Below, in pieces: positions 43,751-52,119 of a stretch of DNA of 64,000 nt; position 1 is the stretch's first letter, and each line of letters begins with the position of its first letter. A program made the translations under genes and the position numbers. The notes beneath the pieces were generated by a model that searched no databases, was not told the origin of the DNA, and was given only the letters and a program-made list of their open reading frames with translations. The stretch lies in NCBI RefSeq assembly GCF_016862275.1, contig NZ_BOMQ01000053.1, forward strand, positions 62,001-126,000. The letters run 5' to 3'. The DNA is from Actinoplanes nipponensis. GTDB lineage: Bacteria; Actinomycetota; Actinomycetes; Mycobacteriales; Micromonosporaceae.

Positions 43751-46123
43751 TCAGAGCGACAGGGTGGCGGTCAGGCGCGGGTCGTCCAGGGCGTGGGCCG
43801 CGGTCACCTCGTACGCGCCCGGGACCGACCGCCAGCCCTCGTCCCAGACCTGCCAGGTGCGCGCCGGCAGCGGGACGCGGACCGTCACGGTCTCGCCCGG
43901 GTGGGCCTCGACGGGGTGGAAGCCGGCCAGCCACTGCGCCGGCCGCTCGGGGACCCCCGCCGGCGGCTCGCCCCGCACCCCGGCGTACACCTGGACGACC
44001 TCGCGGCCGAACCGGGCGCCCGTGTTGGTCAGCGTCACCACCGCCTCGGTGGCCGCCACCGACAGCGTCTCGTACTGCCACGTCGTGTAGCCCAGGCCGT
44101 GGCCGAAGGCGTACAGCGGGGTGGCGCCCGCGCGCTGCCAGCCCCGGTAGCCGATGAACACGCCCTCGTCGTAGCCGACCCGGCCGTCGCGGGGGACCAC
44201 GTGCAGCACCGGGCAGTCCTGCTCGCGGCGCGGCCACGTGGTCGGCAGGCGCCCGCCCGGTTCCGCGGCGCCGAGCAGCACGTCGGCCAGCGCCGCCCCG
44301 GCCTCCTGCCCGGGGAACCAGGTCAGCAGCACCGCCGCCACGTCGTCGGCCCAGGGCAGCAGCACCGGCGAGCCGGCGTTGACCACCACGACCGTGCGCG
44401 GGTTCGCCGCGGCCACCCGGGCCACCAGCTCGTCCTGCCGGCCCGGCAGCGCGAGCGACGTGCGGTCGAAGCCCTCCGACTCCACCTGCTCGGTCGTGCC
44501 CACCACGACCACCGCGACGTCGGAGGCGGCCGCGAGCGCCACCGCCTCGTCGATCATGCCGTCGGCGGACACGCCCGGGGCCAGGTGGCCCAGCGTCGCG
44601 CTGACCGTGTGCGCCAGGCCCGGCTGGATGCTCTGCCGCAGCACCACCTCGACCGGCTCGCCGGCCGTCAGCGGCACGGTCGCCCGCTGCTCGCGCGGGG
44701 AGAGCAGCAGGTCGGCGCGGGTCGCGCCGGGCGGGTGCAGGGTGCCGGCGTAGAGCTCCCGGTCGCCCACCCGCAGGTCGAACGTGCCGAAGCCGGAGAC
44801 CGCGAACGTGTGCTCGCCGTCCTGCTCGGGCGTGAACGTGGTGCGCAGCTCCAGGCCGGTGACCACCGCCGGGTCCAGCCCGCCGGGCAGGTCGCCGATC
44901 CAGCGCACGGCGGCCGTGTCCACCTCGAACCGGTGCCCCGCGCCCAGCAGCTCGATCGACGCCGGCTGCGGCAGGGCGGGCAGGAACGGGCGTGGGTCGG
45001 CGCCGACCGCGTGGCCCACGTCCACCCCGGGCAGGGCCCGGCGCAGGCCGTCCAGCGGGGAGATCACGTGCGGCGGGACCACCTGGGCGCTGCCGCCGCC
45101 GAGCACCCGGGCGTCGGTGGCCAGCGCCCCGATCACGGCGACCCGGGTCAGCGTCGCCGCCTCCAGCGGCAACGTGAAGCCCTCGTTGCGGGCGAGCACG
45201 AAGGACCGGGCCGCGACCTCGTGGGCCACGGCGTCGCCGTCCAGGTCCGCCGGGGGAGTCGTCACCGCCGGGGGTACGCCGTCGAGCACCCCGACCCGGC
45301 CGGCCAGCCGCAGCACCCGGCGTACCTTGTCGTCGATCAGCTCCTCCGCCACCTGGCCGGCGCGGACCGCCGCGACCAGCTTGGCGCCCCACGGGTTCTC
45401 CATCGCCGGCATGGCGATGTCGAGCCCGCCCAGGGCGGCCGGCACGGTCTCCCGGGCCGCGCGCCAGTCCGAGACGACGATGCCGTCGAAGCCCCACTCG
45501 TCCTTGAGCACGTCCGACTGCAGCCGCCCGTTGGCGGCCATCGGCAGGCCGTTGACGGCGTTGTAGGCGCTCATCACGCCCCAGCCGCCGGCCCGCACCA
45601 CCCGCTCGAACGGCGCCAGGTACAGCTCGCGCAGGGCCCGCTCGCCGATCCGCACGTCGACGGTCATCCGGTCGGTCTCGAAGTCGTTGCCCACCAGGTG
45701 CTTCACCGTCGTGCCCACGCCGTGCTCCTGCACCCCGGCCACGAAGCCGACCGCGATCTCGCCGCTGAGCAGCGGATCCTCCGAGTAGCACTCGAAGTGC
45801 CGCCCGCCCAGCGGGGTGCGTTGCAGGTTGACCGTGGGGCCGAGCAGCAGGTGCACGCCCTTGCGCCGCGACTCCTGCCCGAGCAGGCGCCCGGCCCGCC
45901 GGGCCAGGCCCGGGTCCCAGGTGGCGGCCAGCGCGGTCGGGCTGGGCAGGGCGATCGACGGGTCGTCGGGGGCCCAGCCGGTGCCGCGTACGCCGATCGG
46001 CCCGTCGGACATCACCAGCGAGCGCAGCCCGATCTCCTCGATCGCGGGCAAGGACCAGAAGTCCTGGCCGCCCAGCAGCGACACCTTCTGCTCGAGGGTC
46101 AGCCGGGCCAGCAGGTCATCCAT
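43751..46123 (-). CDS. Glycoside hydrolase family 3 beta-glucosidase
   Basis: 790 residues without a signal peptide, so probably cytoplasmic, hydrolysing cellobiose or other beta-glucosides taken up by the cell. GH3 N-terminal domain (1-290) with nucleophile Asp219 in GIVVSDW and the KHLVGND motif. GH3 C-terminal domain with an inserted PA14-like region (about 430-560, TFTPEQDGEHTFAVSGFGTF), and a fibronectin-III-like end (about 700-770). ATG 46123. The operator TGGAAGCGCTCCCA overlaps the start and the ribosome site, so a LacI-family repressor of the CebR kind probably controls it. Confidence 0.93.
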   Translation of the reverse strand: MDDLLARLTLEQKVSLLGGQDFWSLPAIEEIGLRSLVMSDGPIGVRGTGWAPDDPSIALPSPTALAATWDPGLARRAGRLLGQESRRKGVHLLLGPTVNLQRTPLGGRHFECYSEDPLLSGEIAVGFVAGVQEHGVGTTVKHLVGNDFETDRMTVDVRIGERALRELYLAPFERVVRAGGWGVMSAYNAVNGLPMAANGRLQSDVLKDEWGFDGIVVSDWRAARETVPAALGGLDIAMPAMENPWGAKLVAAVRAGQVAEELIDDKVRRVLRLAGRVGVLDGVPPAVTTPPADLDGDAVAHEVAARSFVLARNEGFTLPLEAATLTRVAVIGALATDARVLGGGSAQVVPPHVISPLDGLRRALPGVDVGHAVGADPRPFLPALPQPASIELLGAGHRFEVDTAAVRWIGDLPGGLDPAVVTGLELRTTFTPEQDGEHTFAVSGFGTFDLRVGDRELYAGTLHPPGATRADLLLSPREQRATVPLTAGEPVEVVLRQSIQPGLAHTVSATLGHLAPGVSADGMIDEAVALAAASDVAVVVVGTTEQVESEGFDRTSLALPGRQDELVARVAAANPRTVVVVNAGSPVLLPWADDVAAVLLTWFPGQEAGAALADVLLGAAEPGGRLPTTWPRREQDCPVLHVVPRDGRVGYDEGVFIGYRGWQRAGATPLYAFGHGLGYTTWQYETLSVAATEAVVTLTNTGARFGREVVQVYAGVRGEPPAGVPERPAQWLAGFHPVEAHPGETVTVRVPLPARTWQVWDEGWRSVPGAYEVTAAHALDDPRLTATLSL

Positions 46124-46136
46124 GGAAGCGCTCCCA
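46123..46136. promoter_or_regulatory. CebR-like operator at the beta-glucosidase start
   Basis: TGGAAGCGCTCCCA differs by one base from the palindrome TGGGAGCGCTCCCA bound by CebR in streptomycetes (from memory). It covers the GGGAG ribosome site and touches the start codon of the GH3 gene. No LacI-family gene is in the window, so the repressor is encoded elsewhere. Confidence 0.8.
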
Positions 46137-46156
46137 TCACGTCGGATGCCAAGATC

Positions 46157-46918
46157 CTACGTGCGCAGGTAAGACGCCCCGTTGAGGTCGATGATCGTCC
46201 CCGAGGCCCACTCCGCCTCGGCCGACGCCAGCCAGTGCACCGCGCTCGCGATCTCCTCCGGCCGCGCCACCCGCCCGAACGGGCTCTGCGCCCGGATCGC
46301 GTCGCCCCGCTCGGCCTTGAGGTGCTCGTTGGTCATGTCGGTGGCCACGAAACCCGGCGCGACGCAGGCCACCGCGATCCCGTACGGCGCCAGGGCCACG
46401 GCCAGCGACTGGGCCATCGCGTTCAGGGCCGCCTTGCTCGCGCCGTACGCCGGCTGCTCCGGCTCGCCCCGGAACGCCCCGCGCGACGACACGTTGACGA
46501 TCCGGCCCCCGCGCTCGCGCATGTGCTGCGCCGCCGCCCAGGCCGCGTTCGCCGCCCCGAACAGGTTCACCGCGAACGTGTCCCGCCACATCGCCTGCCA
46601 CCGGTCGTAGTCGGTGCCGAAGACCGGGTGCGGCGGATCCGTGGGCCCGAACGCGCCGGCGTTGTTGACCAGCACGTCCAGCCCGCCGAGCCGGTGCGCC
46701 GCGTCGTCGACCATGGCCCGTACCGCCGCCGCGTCGGCCAGATCGGCCCGCACCACGACGTGGCCGCGGCCCGGCAGCGCGGCCACCAGCTCCTCGGCCA
46801 GCGCGGCCGAATCGCGGTGATGCACCGCCACCCGGTCGCCCGCGGCCGCGAAGCGGGCCGCCACCGCCCGGCCGATGCCGCGGGAGGAACCGGTCACGAG
46901 GATCGCACGTCCTGACAT
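46157..46918 (-). CDS. SDR family oxidoreductase (FabG-like)
   Basis: 253-residue classical SDR: TGSSRGIG near 9-16, NNAG near 86-89, catalytic Ser in VNVSSRGAF, YGASK near 158-162 and the C-terminal ASGTIIDLNGASYLRT. All catalytic residues are present. It ends 21 bases before the CebR-like operator of the next gene on the same strand, so that gene probably has its own promoter. Substrate unknown. The divergent neighbour is the HIT gene. Confidence 0.88.
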   Translation of the reverse strand: MSGRAILVTGSSRGIGRAVAARFAAAGDRVAVHHRDSAALAEELVAALPGRGHVVVRADLADAAAVRAMVDDAAHRLGGLDVLVNNAGAFGPTDPPHPVFGTDYDRWQAMWRDTFAVNLFGAANAAWAAAQHMRERGGRIVNVSSRGAFRGEPEQPAYGASKAALNAMAQSLAVALAPYGIAVACVAPGFVATDMTNEHLKAERGDAIRAQSPFGRVARPEEIASAVHWLASAEAEWASGTIIDLNGASYLRT

Positions 46919-46941
46919 GACCTCACTCTAGGATCTTCGGG

Positions 46942-47289
46942 GTGGACAACGACTGCCTGTTCTGCCGCATCGTCGCCGGGGAGATCCCCGCGACCGTCGT
47001 GCACGAGACCGCCACCACGCTGGCCTTCCGCGACATCGACCCGAAGGCCCCGGTGCACGTCCTGGTGATCCCCAAGGCCCACCACCGCGACGTGCTCGCC
47101 CTCGCCGGCGACCCGGCCGCGGCCGCCGACCTGCTGGCCGCCTCGGCCGCCGTGGCCCAGGCCGAGGGGCTCACCGGCGACGGCTTCCGGCTGATCTTCA
47201 ACACCGGCGGCCACGGCGGCCAGGAGGTCTTCCACGTGCACGCGCACGTCGTCGGCGGCCGCGCGCTGGGACCGATGGTGTCGCGGTGA
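46942..47289 (+). CDS. HIT family protein (histidine triad hydrolase)
   Basis: 115-residue HINT-type nucleotide phosphoramidase-like protein. The histidine triad HVHAH is at 98-102, the N-terminal CLFCRIVAGEIP is typical and the two cysteines can bind zinc. GTG 46942. In actinomycetes a HIT gene is often close to phoH, so this marks the return to the conserved block after the siderophore locus. It overlaps the next gene by four bases (GTGA). Confidence 0.94.
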   Translation: MDNDCLFCRIVAGEIPATVVHETATTLAFRDIDPKAPVHVLVIPKAHHRDVLALAGDPAAAADLLAASAAVAQAEGLTGDGFRLIFNTGGHGGQEVFHVHAHVVGGRALGPMVSR

Positions 47290-48659
47290 CCCCGCAGCAG
47301 CGCCTGGAGCGCGCCGTCCGCAAGGTGCAGGCCGAGGCCCGGGTGCCGGCCCTGTCCGTCGCGCTGCACCGGGCCGACCGCGGCCTCTGGACCTGCACCG
47401 TCGGCAGCTCCGGCGACCCCGGCCGCCCCCTGGACGCCGGCAGCCGCTTCCGGATCGGCTCGGTCACCAAGACCTTCACCGCCGTGCTGGTCATGCAGGC
47501 CCGCGACGACGGCCTGCTCGACCTCGACGACCCGGTCTCGGCCCACCTCGACGTGCCCGCCCACGGCGGCGCCACCATCCGCCGGCTGCTCTCGCACACC
47601 GCCGGCTACCAGCGCGAACCGCACGGCGACCTGTGGGACGTGCTGGTCGCGCCGGACGACGCCGCCCTGCTGGCCGACCTCGCCCGGGCCGAGCGGGTGC
47701 TGCCCAACAACCGCCGCTACCACTACTCCAACCTGGGCCTGGCCGTGCTCGGCCAGCTCGTGGCCCGGCTCCGCGGCGGCACCTGGGCGCAGGTGCTGCA
47801 CGAACGGATCCTCGAACCGCTCGGGCTCACCGCGACGACCGTGCCCCCGCCCGCCGAGGCCGTCGTCGGCTACCTGGTCGACGCGTACTCCGACGCCGCC
47901 CGGCCCGAACCGCAGCTCGACATGGGCGGCGCCGGACCCGCCGCCCAGCTCTGGAGCACCGCCGCCGACATGGCCCGCTGGGCGGCCTTCCTGGCCGCCC
48001 CCCGGATGGTCGACCCGGGTGGGCTGGTGCTCGCCCCCGAGACCCTCGACGAGATGCGCTGGCCGCAGACCACCACCGACGAGACCCTCTGGTCGGGCGG
48101 CTTCGGCCTCGGCCTCATCCTCGCCCCGCAGGGCCGCCGCGTCATGCACGTCGGGCACGACGGCGCGATGCCCGGCTTCCTCGCCGGGGTCTACGGCCGG
48201 CGCGGCGGCGAGGGCAACCCCGGCGCCCTGGGCGCGGCGGTGCTCGCCTCCTCCGGCACGGCCACCGAGATCAACGACCTGGTGCACGAGCTGCTCGCCC
48301 TGGCCGTCGAGGCCGACCCCGCCGGCATCACACCCTGGAAGCCCGGACGGGCCGCCCCGCCGGCGTACCAGTCGGTGCTCGGCCCCTGGTGGAGCGAGGG
48401 CTTCGCGCACGTCTTCAGCTGGCACGACGGCGCCCTGCAGTCCCGCGGGGCCGACGCGCCGGCCGACCGGCCGCCCTCGGTCTTCCGCCCGCTGCCCGAC
48501 CAGCCGGACGTGCTGCGCACGGTCTCCGGCCGCGAAGCCGGCGAACTGCTCCGGCTGACCCGCGACGACGACGGCCGGGTGGTCCGGATGCACTGGGCCA
48601 CCTACCGCTTCACCCGGACCCAGGAGACCTTCGACGGCGTGCCGGTCTCGCAGGGCTGA
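47286..48659 (+). CDS. Serine hydrolase, beta-lactamase class C-like
   Basis: 457 residues, penicillin-binding/class C fold. Active-site SVTK (Ser59-Lys62), second-element Tyr in YHYSNLGLAV and third-element HVGHDG. No signal peptide is visible, so it may be cytoplasmic, which argues for an esterase or peptidase rather than a secreted beta-lactamase. The C-terminal 120 residues form a separate lipocalin-like or unknown extension (after about 340). It overlaps HIT by four bases and precedes phoH by 160 bases. Confidence 0.88.
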   Translation: MTPQQRLERAVRKVQAEARVPALSVALHRADRGLWTCTVGSSGDPGRPLDAGSRFRIGSVTKTFTAVLVMQARDDGLLDLDDPVSAHLDVPAHGGATIRRLLSHTAGYQREPHGDLWDVLVAPDDAALLADLARAERVLPNNRRYHYSNLGLAVLGQLVARLRGGTWAQVLHERILEPLGLTATTVPPPAEAVVGYLVDAYSDAARPEPQLDMGGAGPAAQLWSTAADMARWAAFLAAPRMVDPGGLVLAPETLDEMRWPQTTTDETLWSGGFGLGLILAPQGRRVMHVGHDGAMPGFLAGVYGRRGGEGNPGALGAAVLASSGTATEINDLVHELLALAVEADPAGITPWKPGRAAPPAYQSVLGPWWSEGFAHVFSWHDGALQSRGADAPADRPPSVFRPLPDQPDVLRTVSGREAGELLRLTRDDDGRVVRMHWATYRFTRTQETFDGVPVSQG

Positions 48660-48819
48660 CCCGCCGGGCGCCGGGCGGCGGACCCGCCGATAATGGCATC
48701 GGCGCGGCTGCCGCCGACCGGATACGATGGCACGATCCTTACCTGGGCCGCCGACGAGGCCCGGCCGCTCCCCCCGGGACGAGAACGAGAGCAGGTGGCT
48801 GAGGCCTCACGGCCGCCCT

Positions 48820-49881
<1,062 letters not shown>

Positions 49882-49899
49882 TAAGGGGTCAGTCACTAC

Positions 49900-50370
49900 A
49901 TGTCCATCGAGATCGCCAACGAGTCCGGAGTCGAGGTCGACACCGACGCGATCCTGGCGGTGGCCCGGCACGCGCTCGAGGAGATGGGGGTCAACCCCCT
50001 CGCCGAGCTCTCGATCCTGCTGGTCGACATCGACTACATGACCGAGCTGAACCATCGCTGGATGGGCAGCGAGGGCCCCACCGACGTGCTCGCCTTCCCC
50101 ATGGACGAGGGCAGCGTCGACCACGGCCCGGGCGAGGCCGGCACCGGTGAGCCGGCGCTGCTCGGCGACATCGTGCTGGCCCCCGAGGTGGCGGCGAAGC
50201 AGGCGGCGGCGGCCGGGCACACCCCGGCCGACGAGTTGCACCTGCTCACCGTGCACGGGGTGCTGCACCTGCTCGGCTACGACCATGCCGAGCCCGAGGA
50301 GGAGCGCGAGATGTTCGCGCTCCAGGCCCGGCTCCTGCAGAGCTGGCGCGCCGGACGGCGGGCCGGCTGA
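49900..50370 (+). CDS. ybeY: Endoribonuclease YbeY
   Basis: 156-residue single-strand endoribonuclease for 16S rRNA 3' end processing and ribosome quality control. The zinc site is complete: HGVLHLLGYDH (HxxxHxxxxxH). The central ELNHRWMGSEGPTDVLAFPMDE is the family hallmark. ATG 49900 follows phoH by 18 bases. The next gene begins 6 bases after its stop, so it sits inside a tight operon. Confidence 0.96.
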   Translation: MSIEIANESGVEVDTDAILAVARHALEEMGVNPLAELSILLVDIDYMTELNHRWMGSEGPTDVLAFPMDEGSVDHGPGEAGTGEPALLGDIVLAPEVAAKQAAAAGHTPADELHLLTVHGVLHLLGYDHAEPEEEREMFALQARLLQSWRAGRRAG

Positions 50371-50375
50371 TCCCC

Positions 50376-51743
50376 GTGGAGCCGTCGTTGTTCGCGGCCG
50401 GGCCGGCCAGTGGCCTGCCCGACGTCCAGCTGGTGATCTACGCCGCGGTCCTGGTCTTCCTGGCCGGGCTCGCGTCGATGACCGATGCGGCGCTGGCCGC
50501 GGTCTCCTCGGCGCGCGCCGCGGAGATGGCCCGGGAGGGTCAGCGCGGCGCGGCCGCCCTGGAGGCCGTCGCGGGCGACGTGGTCCGTCATCTCAATCTG
50601 CTGCTGTTGCTGCGGCTGCTCTGCGAGCTGACCGCGACCACGCTGGTCGCGCTGGTCGCGGTGGACAGCTGGGGGGTCGGCTGGCGCGCGGCGCTGGTCA
50701 CGGCCGGGGCGATGACGCTGGTCAGCTTCGTGGTCGTCGGGGTCGCGCCGCGCACGGTGGGGCGCCAGCACGCGTACGCGGTGGGCAAGGCCGCCGCGCC
50801 GCTGGTGCGCTGGCTGGGCCGGGTGCTCAACCCGCTGGCCTCGCTGCTGATCCTCATCGGCAACGCGGTGACGCCCGGCAAGGGCTTCCCGGAGGGTCCG
50901 TTCGGCAGCCAGGTGGAGCTGCGCGAGCTGGTCGACCTGGCCGAGCAGCGCGGCGTCGTGGAGCACGGCGAACGCGAGATGATCCACTCCGTCTTCGCGC
51001 TGGGTGACACCATCGCCCGCGAGGTGATGGTGCCGCGCACCGAGATGGTGTGGATAGAGGCTCCCAAGACGCTGCAGCAGGCGCTCTTCCTCTTCCTGCG
51101 GTCCGGCTTCTCCCGCATCCCTGTGATCGGCGAGAGCGTGGACGACGTGCTCGGGGTGCTCTACCTCAAGGACGTCGTGCGCAGCACCCAGAACGGCGAC
51201 CCGGCGGCGGCGTCCATGCCGGTCGCCGAGCTCATGCGCAGCGCCACCTTCGTGCCCGAGTCCAAGCCGGTCGACGACCTGCTGTCGGAGATGCAGGCGG
51301 CGCGCACCCACCTGGTGATCGTCGTCGACGAGTACGGCGGCACGGCCGGCCTGGTCACCATCGAGGACATCCTCGAGGAGATCGTCGGCGAGATCACCGA
51401 CGAGTACGACGTCGAGCGCCCGCCCGTGGACCACCTGGAGGACGGGGCGGTGCGGGTCACCGCGCGGCTGCCGATCGAGGACCTGGGTGAGCTGTTCGGC
51501 GTCGAGCTGCCGGCCGACGAGGTCGAGACCGTCGGCGGCCTGCTGGCCCAGACGCTGGGCCGGGTGCCGATCCCGGGCGCGTCGGCCGACGTGGGCGGGC
51601 TGCACCTGATCGCGGAGGGCACGACCGGCCGCCGCAACCGGATCGACTCGGTGCTGGTGCGCCGGGTCGAGCCGGCCTCGGCGGACGCCGAGGACACCGA
51701 GAACGTTCCCGAGACCGAGGAAAGACAGCACGCTGATGCCTGA
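50376..51743 (+). CDS. CNNM/HlyC-CorC family membrane protein with CBS pair
   Basis: 455 residues, probable divalent-metal transporter. The CNNM membrane domain (1-190) has four hydrophobic stretches. Two CBS domains follow (about 210-330, with GEREMIHSVFALGDTIAREVMVPRTEM and HLVIVVDEYGGTAGLVTIEDILEEIVGEI), then a CorC/HlyC C-terminal domain (about 355-440). GTG 50376. It overlaps the next gene by eight bases. It belongs to the conserved ybeY-era operon. Confidence 0.93.
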   Translation: MEPSLFAAGPASGLPDVQLVIYAAVLVFLAGLASMTDAALAAVSSARAAEMAREGQRGAAALEAVAGDVVRHLNLLLLLRLLCELTATTLVALVAVDSWGVGWRAALVTAGAMTLVSFVVVGVAPRTVGRQHAYAVGKAAAPLVRWLGRVLNPLASLLILIGNAVTPGKGFPEGPFGSQVELRELVDLAEQRGVVEHGEREMIHSVFALGDTIAREVMVPRTEMVWIEAPKTLQQALFLFLRSGFSRIPVIGESVDDVLGVLYLKDVVRSTQNGDPAAASMPVAELMRSATFVPESKPVDDLLSEMQAARTHLVIVVDEYGGTAGLVTIEDILEEIVGEITDEYDVERPPVDHLEDGAVRVTARLPIEDLGELFGVELPADEVETVGGLLAQTLGRVPIPGASADVGGLHLIAEGTTGRRNRIDSVLVRRVEPASADAEDTENVPETEERQHADA

Positions 51744-52119
51744 CCAGACCAGTCCCGCCGGATCCACCGTCCCCACCGCCGAGGGCGAGTTGACCGCCGA
51801 GGACGCCAAGCTGGTCACGCTGGCCCGCGGCGCGCGCGCCCGGGTGGGCGCGGCCGAGGGAGCGGCGGTCCGCGACCAGGACGGCCGCACGTACGCGGCG
51901 GCGACCGTGGCGCTGCCCAGCCTGTCCCTGACCGCCCTACAGCTCGCGGTGGCGTCCGCCGCGGCGGCGGGCGCGACGAGGCTCGAGGCGGCGGCGGTGG
52001 TGACGGAGGCGCCCTCGCTCGACCCCGAGGGGCACCGGGCGGTGCGCGACCTGGCGGCGGACGCCCCGGTGCACGTGGCCTCGCCGGCCGGTGCGCTCGT
52101 GGGCACGGTGACGGCGTGA
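51736..52119 (+). CDS. Cytidine-deaminase-fold protein lacking zinc ligands
   Basis: 127 residues. It resembles the small cytidine-deaminase-like proteins found at this place in actinomycetes (EDAKLVTLARGARAR, AVRDQDGRTYAAATVALPSLSLTALQLAVASAAAAGA). The catalytic HAE/CAE and the PCxxC zinc pair of true deaminases are absent; the sequence contains no cysteine at all. A deaminase activity is therefore unlikely, and a structural or regulatory role is more probable. It overlaps both neighbours, eight bases upstream and four bases (GTGA) with era. Confidence 0.8.
   Translation: MPDQTSPAGSTVPTAEGELTAEDAKLVTLARGARARVGAAEGAAVRDQDGRTYAAATVALPSLSLTALQLAVASAAAAGATRLEAAAVVTEAPSLDPEGHRAVRDLAADAPVHVASPAGALVGTVTA

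Noticed and set aside
47286..48659. Antibiotic-resistance beta-lactamase
   Set aside because: SxxK and Tyr motifs fit class C-like serine hydrolases generally; there is no signal peptide and the C-terminal extension is atypical, so a resistance claim is not supported.
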